Source: Pohlia nutans (taxonomy: Eukaryota > Streptophyta > Bryopsida > Bryales > Mniaceae). Taken from it: a stretch of DNA of 64,000 bases. The stretch is taken from NCBI GenBank assembly GCA_022496805.1, contig CM040090.1, forward strand, positions 3,528,001 to 3,592,000. The letters are read 5' to 3'. The notes beneath the pieces were generated by a model. That model was not told where the DNA came from. It was given only the letters and a program-made list of their open reading frames with translations, and made no database searches. Positions within the stretch are counted from its first letter, which is position 1. Each line of letters begins with the position of its first letter. Shown here in pieces: positions 50,125-62,746 of this stretch. The position numbers were made by a program, and so were the translations under genes.

Positions 50125-53100
50125 TATGTGGTCAAAGGTGCTCAATTTTACCACATGCTTTCATTATAGTTGAGAACAAGAACTTACATATAAATATGGA
50201 GAAAAACCCCTTTTTATTGCTCAATGCACTAGAAATGAGAATTTTAGTACATTCCTTTGAGCAAAATATCCTTTGACATTTTAGGAGTTATGTGCAATTT
50301 TTCTAAAACATAATGATTATATTAGACATGTAAACTTTACGAATATTCATATATATATATATATATATATATATAGCTTTCTATATTTTTTTTCATATAT
50401 TTTTTGTGTGTCTTTTTAAATATTCATACTAGGGCTTTGCTTCTTTCCACACGATTAATGACTAAAGGAATAGTTCATGAAATTGAATAAGACGTGAAAG
50501 GTTAGGTTACTTCACATAATGGTTTTTGAGGGTGGAATGGAAAAGTCATGGGAAGATCATCGAAGGACGTGAAATGTTTAGGTTACATTATAAAAGGGTT
50601 ACATTATAGAAATCCCTACCTTTGAACTGGCCACTGCCACCTCATGGCTCGCCAACTCACTTATAAATCCTACAACCGTTGAGAAGCCACAAGTGGAACT
50701 TATAGTTGCCAATACTATTTTTCAAAACCAGTGACAATTGTAAATCACTGGAATTTTCAAATGAAAAAGTACTTAAAAAAACTATAAAACAACAAGAATA
50801 TAAGGGAGTGACTTTTCAACCCTCATTCCATTTTGATCCTAAACGTCATGCAACTTTTTTTTATTTGAGGGTCATTTCTACAACTTTCTTTTCATTTTTT
50901 TGAGAATTTTTGAACATATATCATGATGTACACAAGAATGAAGAAAACATATTTGATTTATTACTTTTGTTGATCAAATTAGCAAAAAATCATTGCTCCA
51001 AAGTAGATCATCAAAGAGTGCTCTTAAGACCATTTTTTGGTTTTTATTCAATTTGAATGACGAGATGACCCTAAACTCAATATTTAAAAGACCAAAACAA
51101 AGAAATATTTCTTTAACAGGCTTTGAAAAAAATAACACCATCAATAGATCCTCATGAAATTATGCACGATCAAAGTTTTGTTGACTTCGTGATTTAAAAA
51201 GTTAAAAGATGTGTATACCGATATGTCAATTAATATGTTCTATTTTAAGAAGGAAATAATTCTAATATACGAGCTGGAAAATTTTGGAGGGGCATTTTTT
51301 CTTTCAATTTCTAAAAATATTAAGAGGAAGCTCATTTTGGTACTCCAAATCCTTAAGAGGGTTGGTCTTACTTGTAAAGGTTATTTTAAGATTTGTCCTC
51401 ACAAAAGACGTTTTGTAACTATTGACGAACATAAAAAATATGAGCCAATTTAGACTTGATATGGAGATTGAACTTTTTTAAAAGCTAATTTGGGGTTTTT
51501 TTAGTATGACAAGTGCATGATCTAAGTGTATAATAAAATAGATAGATAGAAACTTCGGTGCTCTTTTGAGGGCGGCATGAATAAAGTGTAAGTTCATTTT
51601 GACAATGAGACAGTGTCCACGAAAACAAAAGGCCATTGGTGGAAGACTATTCCTAATAAAATAGATATTATTTAGAACCAAAGCTTTAGAATTGCAATGT
51701 AGGCTATTGGAATTGGAATGAAACCGTGTTTTGAATTCATTTTTTCGTAGTGCTGTTTGCAACAAAAACGAATTATGAAATCTTCATCCCTTTACTATTT
51801 ACAGCTTTTAACTTAGTACCATAAAGGTATTTATTGAATGAAAAATACGTAATTCTAAATAGACAAATGCACGTCATATTCTCAAGAAGATGAAATTAGT
51901 CCTTTTACATTAGTAGCCTCATTTTAAAAGCTTTTGGGTCATGTTAGACCCCAAACATTAGAAAGCTAGATTGTATTATGTTTTCCACATTTACTTAGAA
52001 TCATTGAAGCTAGCTCTAACTCCTAGATTCATAGGACATTGAAAATTTATCGTCTCATGGGAAAATTCAACCATAAGATTTTATAAATATAAATTAACCC
52101 TAACAATTTTTTCAATTGCATTTGTACTGTACACGAGTGAACAATGTCAATATAGTGGGATCTAAACATAGGAGATTGAGGAGGTGATCCTTGAAAGCAT
52201 TGATTTTTATTTTTTTCCTATAGACATTAGTTGGGACAAGGCACAATTAGAAACTGTAATTGGTTGTTCATGGGAGTTGTATTTTTCTTTTCGATATACT
52301 AAAAAGTATTGATTGTAATCTTCAAGCTTTCTAAATTGTCTTTTATTCATATACATACATACATACATACATACATACATACACATTACATTTGGGTCAA
52401 CATAATGGAAAAAAATAGATTCTAAAATACACATCATTACTTTATAATAGAAACTCAACAGTGCATTATTAATTATGTGAATGATTAAGTAGATGAGTGT
52501 AAATGTTGTAAAATAATTTGAAGCAACCTAAAACCAAAAGAGTGTTTGTAGGTAAGCTTTCATTGGTGGTAATTTTTACTCATCTTCACATAACACTCGT
52601 AAACCCACTATGTCATGTTCTTTTCTATTTTTTTTAAACAAAAATCTTGTACATGAGAAGGAAGCAAGAAAATCCAGATCAAATGATACATATGGTATTG
52701 TAAATAGAATATACATATGGTTTATATGTATATTCTATAGAGGGTTACTGTGAAAACACCTAAATCTACCAAGGGTATAGCCTCTTAATCAATGAATAGC
52801 CTTTGCTAAACAAGCAGTTTTAGAACTTTGATTTTGCATAACTTCTGCATATGATATCCAAATGGCACATTTTTTCAATCCCCTTCCACTTGCCAAAAAG
52901 AAAATATTTTAGAAGTAGAATAATAGTGATTTTACTCATTAAAAAGAAAGTGGTGGTTTTGGGTGTCTCTCTGCCTTTTGGCTTTAAGGCTCCACCTACA
53001 TTAAACAAGTCAAAAGAAGTAACTAATTTATATCAATAGTGGTTAGTTGAAAAACGTGTCTGCACCTATCGAGGAAGAGAAATTAGGTTACAGTTTTTAG

Positions 53101-53821
53101 TTAACGCATGCCCATATTTATTGATTAAGAACAATTAGCTAATTAATCGAGTAGTGAGAATTGCTAAATTGTCTTCCATGTGAAAATTTTGGAGTCAGGT
53201 AGCCACGTCCCCATTTATGGAGAAGTAAGAACCAGATAAGGAGAATTAAGAAAAAATCAAAAAGAAGTATAGGAAAATAACATTTGATTAGCTACTTCTT
53301 ATTACTTGTTTGGTGCAGGCAAGACCTAAGTGCTTAAGAATGTTGTGAAGAATCTGGGCAGTTTTCTCCAGATTTCAAAATTATTCGTTCATTCTCTTGA
53401 CCTTGACTCTAAACCCTTTTGACATAAATGCAAGCACTATTTATCCATAGCCCCATCTTCTGAAATTGCCATTTTGAACACTTTAGGAACTTTTTTCGAC
53501 AATTCTTTTTTATATAAGTTTGGGGCTTATGGCCCTTCATTAGTCCGAGAGGGATCTTCTCAATAATTTTAAACCATTGGAAGATTGGTTGTTTTTAAGG
53601 GCAGGTTCTGTGCTCCTCCATTGCCATGGAAGGGGGTTTTAGAGTTGGGTACTTTTAAATGCGAGAATGGTATTCCCTAGAAGCATCCATATTTCATGCT
53701 CACATGTCACACAGATGCTGCTGGAATCAAATGAAATGCATGTGTGAAAAAAGTAGCTTGACATGCCAACTTTTCACTGTTGCTGGAATATGCTATTTGG
53801 TCACAGGTAATGAATGTGATT
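50125..53821. other. Long AT-rich gene-free stretch
   Basis: Contains an (AT)n run at 50349-50376, an (ATAC)n run at 52350-52384 and one hairpin repeat at 51535-51650. Short frames such as 51211-51453 have no recognised domain. Confidence 0.5.
51535..51650 (+). repeat. Hairpin repeat with GATA/TATC tail, copy 4
   Basis: AATAGATAGATAGAAACTTC, then GGTGCTCTTTTGAGGGCGGC and 'gaataaagtgtaagttcatt', 'cagtgtccac', 'ggccattggt'. Aligns over about 110 bases with the reverse of 44697-44810. Confidence 0.75.
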
Positions 53822-53859
53822 AACCCCAAAACGTCCAACCGTCCAGAAAGTGGATGATG
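53822..53859. mobile_element. Family B TTAA element fragment
   Basis: TTAACCCCAAAACGTCCAAC then GTCCAGAAAGTGGATGATG matches the right end of 43706-44291 in reverse. It is cut by the next element. Confidence 0.65.
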
Positions 53860-54285
53860 TAAGGTAGATGACCTGTTTCCGATCAGGCCCCTAATCACGC
53901 AATATAGGGTGACCTATTTCCGTGAAGCAGCTTGCATTATTTTCGAGTTCATTCGCAAACGGTGATGGAAACATGTTTCTTCTTAATATGGAATGGTTGG
54001 CGCCAAGAATAGAAATTTGTTACCGAGTTAGTATGATATCATGTGTTCTCGAAATTTAGTTTTACAGTTCTTGGAAATAGGTCAGCCTATATTGCGAGAA
54101 CGGGTTGGAGAGAATCTTCACTTTGAAAATTTGTAGTAAATTCAATATTGCTCGAAAATTTGTTCAAAGATATGTGACCTTCTTCAAATCTATTTCCCTA
54201 CACTGCAAAATTATTTGCCTATTCGTTACTACACCGGAAGTATGCTGAATTGCTTAAGGTGATCGGAAACAGGTCGTCTACCTTA
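53860..54285. mobile_element. TA-flanked AGGTAGACGAC element, copy 2
   Basis: TA-AGGTAGATGACCTGTTTCCG at the left, CGGAAACAGGTCGTCTACCT-TA at the right. The interior matches 3405-3863 in reverse. Confidence 0.85.
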
Positions 54286-54790
54286 CGTAAGCAAACACAA
54301 ATTTTTCATCCGTCTTTGACTTTTTGCACTCTGAATTTTTAATATATATAGTTTATGGGAAGTTAGCTTCATGTATGTGTGATTCAATTAGAAAGGGGAC
54401 AATTTGTGAAAATTTTATGTCCCATTTCATATCGTAGAGATTCACCAAAATTTCCAAGATTTCAATATAAAAGTATTCTTAAAGTACTCAACTCATAAAT
54501 TAAGCAACCAAAAATTTCCAAAAATCACTACAAGTAGAGTATTACATTCCAACCAATCAGAATACATTTCATGTACAAACTGTCAATGTCATGTTTATAA
54601 TCGAATCACAAAAGAATTTCAAATTTCAAATTTTATATAAAATATCGGTGCAAGCAATCATATATCTAATAGATAGAACCAAAAATTCATAACATCAAGT
54701 TCAAAATATCCATTATGAACGTTAAGTTCAAAATGTCCATACATTATTTGGACACTCAAATTTCAAGTTTCTCAGCGGTGTAAAATCTTC
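54286..54790. mobile_element. Decayed family C TTAA element
   Basis: The interior matches 57600-58151 ('ttcatccgtc', 'gaaaggggac..tttgtgaaa', 'tctcagcggtg'). Ends not preserved. Confidence 0.6.
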
Positions 54791-54798
54791 AAATGACG

Positions 54799-55705
54799 TA
54801 TACTGTAGTTTATTAGCAGGTTTGGCATAAATAATTCTAAAAATAGATTCCTAAACTTCCAAAAATATTGGCATCTTTTGCTAAATATAATATAAAATAT
54901 AATTTTTAATTGCCAAAAAGTGATAATTTGTTACTTTCCACTAGGTTTTATCTTAGTTGGGACGCATGTGTGAATTTCAATAGAGAGAAGGTGTTGCTCT
55001 TGTAATCAAGTTCATTTGCATTAGTCCACAAAGAATATTGGTTAAAAAGTAGCAAGGGTCTAGGTGAGGCCTTTGAAGTGTGTTTTACACTGATTATGGA
55101 GTCCAATTGCACATAGACGATGAAGTTTTATAGAATTATGTCTAGCTAACAGAAGTTGAGAAATCAAGTCTTCTTCAACAAGTTTTATGTCAAAATAAGT
55201 CTATTTGCAAAATATATAGACAAAACATTTCAACCATGTAAAGGTCAAAAATCAGTATGCGTTCCTAACAATTTTCGGAGCTCATTCGTGCATAGAAGGT
55301 CAACTTTTTTGGAATTTTTTTCTACTAAGAAAAGTTTGGGAATGAATTAATCTTCCACCTCCAACAAATTTTATGACCTTTGAAGACTTAATGCAAAAAC
55401 TAAGTATATTATAAAATGAAGACTAACTAGGTGCTTCACCTCAAAGTTTACATATCTCACATGCATTGTTTGGATACAACTCCACTCCACTTGTATAAAG
55501 CACAAAGCATTCTAAATTCTCTACTCACATCTTACGTGTCAATCAATGAAAGAGAGTTGGACTTGACAACAAGCGGTATATTGAAAAAATTGAAAGAGAA
55601 ATTGCTGAAATTATTAATATACTATTTTTAGGTGCCAAACATTTTTTTAACTTTAATTAATTATTAGGCATTGGGGTGCCGAATGTGCTAGTTAACTACG
55701 GTATT
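54799..55705. mobile_element. Inverted-repeat element of about 907 bp
   Basis: The left TATACTGTAGTTTATTAGCA and the complement of the right end (ATACCGTAGTTAACTAGCAC) align over nearly 30 bases, continuing into TTTGGC/TTCGGC. Internal short frames have no domain. Confidence 0.6.
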
Positions 55706-57599
55706 CTCCAACCCAAGGGTCAAAAGATGTATCATAACTCAAATTAAACATTTAACAAAAACACCAACTCCAGCAAAGCTAAAATTGGCTAAATTATATA
55801 TATGGTGTTTGACCAATCATAGTGTGAAGATTGGTAGGAAGGTCTTTGACCACTACACTACGATTGGCTAAAGGTCAATTTTTTTGTTCTACATGCACTG
55901 ATATCTGTTATGAGTTTAAATCATGCCCACGTTCCAAAAACTCAAACAATGTTTGTCTGATATTTGTTGAATCTGACAAAACATTGGTCCCACCAAATTT
56001 TTTTTTTGGAAGATTGTCCTGACATTTACTTCTAACTTTGGAAATTTGGCAATGTTAAAGTATTTGCTACAATGTTGAAGATGTCCTTAACACCAAGATG
56101 CTCACCTATAATTTTTAAGCCTTCTTTGGAAATTGATTTCTTGGAGGTGCAAACCCATACATATGCGGATGTTTTTAGAACACTTGGACTAACAGTACAA
56201 CAAAACTTTATCAATATATAAAAAAATTGGTTTTGGATTTGAAATGTCGACCATTTGTTCCCCATATGTGCAACTTACTAAGGGCATTGGTCCTTTGCCC
56301 GGTGGACGTCAAAGCACGGATGGGTCGAACAAATTAAACACTTCATTCACGCTAACTCAAAAAAATGATCGGAGTTCTTATTTTTAATTAAACGTACTTC
56401 CTACCAATTACAAGTCCTTTGGAGTGCAAAAGCCAAAGAATGAAATATTGTTTATCATGACCATCAGCTAGTTCTATGACAATAAATAAGCATTTACAAG
56501 AGCTATTGGCTTCACCAACAATTGCTTATTAGGAAAATAAATAAATTTGAAAATAAATCATATATACTTTAATTTTTTTCTTCAATTTTTTTCTTCTAAT
56601 ATGCCTTTTATTCCAAAAGAATATAAATCACTATCAATCTTGTGTCTCCTTTAATTTTGAAAATTTGAATTTTTTTGGATACAAAACGATTTCTTGAAAA
56701 TTTTAATCAAATACTTTGACATTTTATATTAATTACAAAAAGCTTCAAAAAATACAACTCTAAATATAAGTGAGGTATGAGAATCTCGACCATACAATTT
56801 TTTAGTGTGCATGTTGTAAATGACGTGAATCAAATTTAGAGTCATTTGGCCACATAAATTGTAAGGTCACGATGACTTGATGTTAAAAAAGAATGCTAAA
56901 ATTTTCAAGCAACACGTTAGAGCATAAATTCTATTTCTAAACCTACTCAAATTAAAAAAATTAAAATATAAAGTGGTTCAAAATCATCATATAAACATAC
57001 CGGTCTATTTTGTTTTTAATAAACATCTTTGTTGTTTCCAAAACTAGCTTTGAAATGTTAATAAGTGGCACAAAATGTGACTCGTGAGACCCAAAATGAA
57101 AAAAATGCTCAAAATTGACTTGTGCCCGGTAATGATTCCTAAACATTGATAACAACTTGGATTGACATTGTTTTTCACCATAGTACTCCGTAACTAGACT
57201 TCATGGAGAATCGAACCCAATGATTTGTATTGAGAACTGACATAGGATGAAGGAGAAACAAGCCCCTAAAGTTACAACCATCAAAGAGTTGCAATTTAAA
57301 TGCACTTTGATGAACTAAAATTGAACCCCTAGTTTATTAAATGATTTCCAAGATTTCATTACATCTTGGAATCATCTAAAAAAATTATCACAAAAACTAA
57401 ACTAGTAAAATGTTTTTTTCCCAAAACGATTTATTGAAATCGGACACCGGATGAAAAAGGTACTTATTCCAAAAACGTTCAAAATATAGACATTGGACCC
57501 ATTGGGTGTTAATATACAATAATAAGTTTACCACAATAGATCCTTGAGCCAAATTTTAAAATATAACATATTTCACAAGTTCAAAAACAACAAATATTA
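55706..57599. other. AT-rich gene-free stretch
   Basis: Only a degenerate hairpin repeat (56280-56385) is recognised. Confidence 0.5.
56280..56385 (-). repeat. Hairpin repeat, copy 5 (degenerate)
   Basis: Shares 'ggcattggtcctttgcccggtgga' region, 'acttcattcacgc' and 'gatcggagttct' with the other copies. The stem is poorly preserved and the TATC tail is lost. Confidence 0.55.
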
Positions 57600-58151
57600 A
57601 ACCGTTTAGAACTTGGACGATGTATTGGATTAAACATAGTTTTTTCATCCGTCATTGAATTTTTGCAATGTGGATTTTTTACTATATATTTTATGGAAAA
57701 TTAGCTTCATGCATGTGTAATCCAACTAGAAAGGGGATGATTTGTGAAATTTTAATGCCTCATTTCATGTTGTAGTGATTCACCCAAAATTTGAAGATTT
57801 CAATGTAGAAGAGCCCTTAAAAAAATCAACTCATAAAATAAACAACCAAAGAAATTCCAAAGATAATTGTTACATTTAAACCCATTAGAACAAGTTTCAT
57901 GTACAAATTGTCAATATCTTATTTGTAATCAAATTACAAAAGAAATTTCAATTTCAAGTTTTAAATTTTATACAAAAATATTGTAGATAGCAATCGTGTA
58001 TCTAACCATATGGATAGGATCTAAAACTTGTAATATACAAATTTTATTCATACATCATGTGCAGAATATCCCTTTGAGTTGCGTTTTATGATGGATCATA
58101 AGTTTGCGAAATTGCCAGATTTGGAGAGCGGTGAGAACGTTTAGGGGTTAA
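57600..58151. mobile_element. TTAA element, family C, left end eroded
   Basis: The right end GCGGTGAGAACGTTTAGGGG then TTAA is intact. The interior matches 17662-18588 outside the foldback. It shares its right TTAA with the next element. Confidence 0.75.
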
Positions 58152-58522
58152 CTTTTAAAGGTCTAAGAAGCCACATTTGGGTTGCAACATGGTATTTTTT
58201 TGTATTTGACATACAAGGTGTAAGAATTGATGTATACTCTAGTTACGAAAGTTTGTACTTGTGCTGAGCCCGATCAAATGACACATGACAATTTTAATTT
58301 AGATCATTATTGCACCTACTACATGCTTTAGAAGTTGTAAAATGGTCATGTATTCTACATGTATGGTGTCATATTTGAGCATGATAAGGATGAGGTATTG
58401 AAAGGACCTCCAAATGAAAGATGCTAGTTGAAGAATATTCAATCTAAAGGTGTATGTCTTGCTAAATTTTAGTACATTTTTGTGATTGTACATATGGTCC
58501 CCTACTGACCTTTAAGGGTTAA
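58148..58522. mobile_element. TTAA element (375 bp)
   Basis: TTAACTTTTAAAGGTCTAAG at the left and TGACCTTTAAGGGTTAA at the right. The left part resembles family E (AGAAGCCACATTTGGG) but the body differs. Confidence 0.7.
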
Positions 58523-58558
58523 GGGGTTATAGAATAAAAATTGTGCACTTGTGAATAC

Positions 58559-59138
58559 TTAACCCCTAAGTGCCCAAGGGTTTTCTTGAAATGCTAGATG
58601 TGTCATAATATCCATCTTACTCAACTTTTATGAGCTTCAATTTTTTAACATGTGTAGAACACAACAGTAAGACAACATCCATACAGTTAAATTTTGGAAA
58701 AATGCTATGAATTATTTAATAATCAATTTATAAGAATTTTCTTTGAAAATTCATAAAAACTACATGTTTAGTGATTTTGACTTGCAATCAAGTATGATAG
58801 GTCAAAAACATTGGTTTTATATGGTGGTTACCTTGTTCATGTTAGAACTAATCTTATTTGGTAGAAAACTTAAAGATTCCATTCCGGGCAGATTTTCAAA
58901 ATTGTGACAATTTGAGATGCTGTCACTTCGAGGGCTTTAGAGGAAAATTGGTAAAAGTTTTTTCAAATTTTTTTTTTGGGAAAAGATGCTCAGTTTCAAT
59001 ATCTACAAGTGAAAAAAATTACGCTAAAAAATTGTTAGTTTTGCAAAAGTTATGGGCGTTTAAAGTGGGCTAATTTTTTTTTTAAACTCTGAAATTTTTG
59101 AGCGACCATATATGGTCGGTTGGGCAGTTAGGGGTTAA
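58559..59138. mobile_element. TTAA element, family D (580 bp)
   Basis: TTAACCCCTAAGTGCCCAAG at the left; GCGACCATATATGGTCGG and CAGTTAGGGGTTAA at the right. Confidence 0.88.
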
Positions 59139-59873
59139 CCAAGAGCAAGTCCAACTATGGGGATCCAAATTTTCCACTACATTTTGTTTGGGTTTTAAAT
59201 GAGCTTTGGAAGGTAGGCCGACATGCCACCTCTAACAGCTCTAGTTTTATCACACCAAGCTATTAAAAAAACATTGAAAACATGAACGGAGTGGAGGCAT
59301 GTGTTAGAGCTAGCACATAAGTTGGAGTAAATGTGGAGTTGGAATGGACTACGCATCTCCGAATGCATGATTCTTTGTTGACTCCTTTCTTCAATGGTGT
59401 TTGGCATCAATAATCAAGTGAAGCTCACATGGCAAAAAAACGTCAAGAAAGAGCATGTTGCTATATTCCTTGATGTTAGAACTTGTGTTGCTGAAGGCAT
59501 TTTTAAAACACCAACCCGTCATCTACCACTACGTTGGCATTGGTCTTATCAAAACTCATGTTACTGGGCATGCTCTAATTCACCATAGATTCTAAAAAAA
59601 TGATGCACTTCCACCATTATCCTACCCAAATCTTGAAGATAAGAAAGATTGCAGTGATTTCAAATGTCAATCCAAAACATATTTTCATTTAGAAATTATC
59701 AAAAATAAATACAGAACATATATAAATAATCTACACTGTATGTGGAGGTTACGATTGGTGCCAAATATTTAATTATTTTTTAAAAAATATGAATGGTCGG
59801 ATAAAATACACATGAGCATTTTTAAAAGAAAGCATTTTTTTTTGGTTACGCCATACAAAAGAATTTGGTAAAA
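59139..59873. other. Gene-free DNA downstream of the 59.9 kb exon
   Basis: Short frames only. It could contain the 3' untranslated region of the minus-strand exon at 59874-59946. Confidence 0.4.
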
Positions 59874-59946
59874 CTAAAAATCCATGTCACCAGTGAGCTC
59901 GTCCTCGTCCTGCTTGACTGTTGTATAGGTTTGTTTTGCCTTCAGC
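59874..59946 (-). CDS. Possible terminal coding exon of an unidentified gene
   Basis: On the minus strand an acceptor (ACATTAG) at 59947 is followed by 23 codons and a stop: LKAKQTYTTVKQDEDELTG then DMDF. The hydrophilic, acidic C-terminus and locally high GC look like a genuine protein end in otherwise AT-rich DNA. I do not recognise the protein, and I found no upstream exon in the window. It may belong to a gene extending past 64 kb, or be a stranded gene fragment. A family D TTAA element starts only 20 bases upstream. Confidence 0.45.
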
Positions 59947-59965
59947 CTAATGTACTTATTTCTAC

Positions 59966-60523
59966 TTAACCCCTAAGTGACCGAATGACCATATTATGGA
60001 CGCTGCCCTTTTTTTTAACAGGCTACCCAAGATGAACTTTATTTAATTATAAAAATAAAAATATTTTCAAATAGGAAATCAAGTCTACTTTCCAATTTAA
60101 CTTGAATCATGTCAATTCAAGTTAAACTCCACCAAGGAGAATTCTTCAAAAACAATCACCTCAACATTGTCCTAGTGTTACAACAAAACTTACTATTTCG
60201 GAAAAGTAATGATATTTTCTCCTTTTAAGTTTTTTCCTTTTAAAATTTTAGAATACAATGTATGGTTTTAACCAATCATACCACATTTCAAATTCTAAAA
60301 ATTACAAAAAATTGCAATTTTGGTGAATATTCAATGACAAATGCTTTTAAACTCATTAAATGAGCATCTAATTTTTTTTTTTGAAAATTTGACCGTACGA
60401 AGAATTACCAAAAGCCGTGCTTCTCAATTTCTCTTGTAAACCGAACCTCATCAAAGTTGCAGAAGTAACATTTTATAACACATCTAGGTTTTACCCTTAA
60501 CCCCTCAATCATTTAGGGGTTAA
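59966..60523. mobile_element. TTAA element, family D (558 bp)
   Basis: TTAACCCCTAAGTGACCGAA at the left, then GACCATATTATGGACGCTGC, and CAATCATTTAGGGGTTAA at the right. Confidence 0.88.
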
Positions 60524-62336
60524 TTCCATGTTAAATTTTAACCCATGTGCAATGACATGCAGCAACGTGGGTCATGTAGCAAGACGGTCAAATGAAAGAA
60601 TTAAACTTTGTAAAATGAGAGAAGATCATCACGTGCTTCCATAGATCAACTGCCACATTGATTCAAACCCATGGGTCTGGGGGATCATGTTTGTTATGAT
60701 CCAGAAGTTGATCGTCCATCCATGGGGCCTTGCACGGCGACTCAAACTTCAAGAGAGCCATAAGGAAGCAAATGGCACGTCCTGGGGAATTTTGCCGGGA
60801 CCCCACCTAGTCATCACAACAATTGATTCCACACAGATTTTTTGATCATTGGATTTGATTCTGTTTTCATTTGGTACAAATTTTTCATTATATTTTGGAA
60901 TTTTGTGAATCAGTGAGACGCACAAATGGCCCCATTTTATTTATTTTTCCCTCTCTGCCCCCTTCCAAAGCTTGTGGAACAGGTGGTGCCATGCCATGTC
61001 ATGCCGGAGATTGACATTGGCAGAGCACATAAAAAGAGAACCTACCGCTACTGCACAGTAAGTACACTGTACAACACAGCAAGAAAGCCCGGCCGGCTTT
61101 TTGAGTTTCATTGGTAGCCATAATTATGACGGTTTCGGTCGCCTCCATCTTTTGCTTGAATATCTTTCACTCCAAGACTCAAGCTCGTCTGCAACACAGC
61201 CTTTGAAAGGAAGCCGCTTTGCATGAAGGCTGCCAACCCGTACCAAGATGCTCTCTAGGTGACTATCACTCCATAAGTTTCGGATACTGTTTCTGTATTG
61301 GCACACGTACTGTTCATTCTTCTCCTCCCATATTTGCATTGGGAAGCGCAACTGCGCACATGTGAGATTAAGGAGGGAAACATGATTGACTAATTGATTC
61401 AAATTTCCATCTAGAAGGACTGTTGACTGTGGGTTTATCAGATGCCATTATTGACTCAAGGTATTGTGCAACCACTGTAGGGGGTGGATGAGTGGACTAA
61501 TTAGGCCTCATAAAGAGTAAGTCATGTAAACTTGAATAAAAGGGCTGTTGGGAGTGCCTAATTTTGGAGCCCTCATCAATGCAGACAATTTGAATCTGCT
61601 GTAAGCTCGAGTAGGGGCAGCAAGCAGAAATGATCGGTGCCCAGCTCAAGCTAAGTAGGCCCCAATTATTCACCTACACTTTTTGTATATAAAATAATAT
61701 GCATTTTGTATATTTTTATACATCTACTGTATACCGTGTACTGTACGGTACCAGCTGCAGCTTCCAAGCTTTTCTCACTCCTAGGATGGAAGCTTCACAC
61801 TGACTAGAGTACACTACTGATCTTTGCTAATCGTAACGGTGGGTTTATGGTAATCGTAACGGTGGGTTTATGGTAAGGGAGGGTAATTAGTGAAGGTGAC
61901 ACTTAAATGTAAAGTCAATGTAAAATCAATGGAGATTGAAGATTTCAGGCACTCTGTAAAAATTTCAGCCCTTGTCAATTTCATGATTTTGCAAAATAGA
62001 GTGTGTATTTGGAATTAGTACCACACGTTCTATTGGGCAAAAATTAGTGTGGTGGCTTTCTCTTGAGTGTTGTGGCTTGTTGTGTAATGACTTTAGGGTA
62101 TGGATGCCGCATCTCCAAGTTTTCTAAGTTCCGTCCTTGCACCCCTTCCTTCATTGTAGACTTTGTTTGAAACTATCTCACAAAGTTAACTCTCATTGAT
62201 TGACTTTGAATTTTAGGGGTTGGTTTTCAGAGAAGTTTATGGGATGGTTTAAGTGGTTTAAGCAACTTCCACTTAAAAAATTCATAGCAATTACATGACC
62301 TATCCAAAAACTATATTCTTTTCTTGTTAACCCTTA
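60524..62336. other. Gene-free stretch with moderate GC at 60.6-61.9 kb
   Basis: GC is higher than in the flanks. A 92-codon minus-strand frame (61124-61402) has no recognised domain or clear splice partners. A 22-base direct repeat (TAATCGTAACGGTGGGTTTA) occurs twice near 61830-61875. Confidence 0.4.
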
Positions 62337-62573
62337 AAGGACATATCAAGTTGTAAGGGCTTTTTGGTACTTTGGGAGAATCTTACTTATAACTTTTACT
62401 TCATCGAACTAAATGGGGTTTTTAAAATGCCTAACCAAATACATTTAAAGCATCTATACTTCTTCAAAATAAAACCAAAGTAAGTTTAAAAAAAAGATAA
62501 TCATGCTTTAAATAGAGTCAAAAAGAGATTTTGGATGTGAGAATCAAAAAAGCCATGTCCTTTAAGGATTGAA
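62337..62573. mobile_element. TTAA element, family G (237 bp)
   Basis: Starts TTAACCCTTAAAGGACATAT and ends ATGTCCTTTAAGGATTGAA. Related to 44288-44530. Confidence 0.7.
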
Positions 62574-62703
62574 CCATCATTTTCAATTGGTCATACTACA
62601 ATATATTCTATCTTAGAAAAGTGCCCCTAACTGTAGTGAATTGCTTAAACATCCTTAAAATACAAAAGGGGCACCCTGAAGGAACATTGGCCATAACTAA
62701 GTC

Positions 62704-62746
<43 letters not shown>

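Noticed and set aside
61124..61402. 92-codon minus-strand frame in a GC-richer stretch
   Set aside because: No recognisable domain, no convincing splice partners and no family resemblance. It could be a gene piece, but the sequence alone does not support it.
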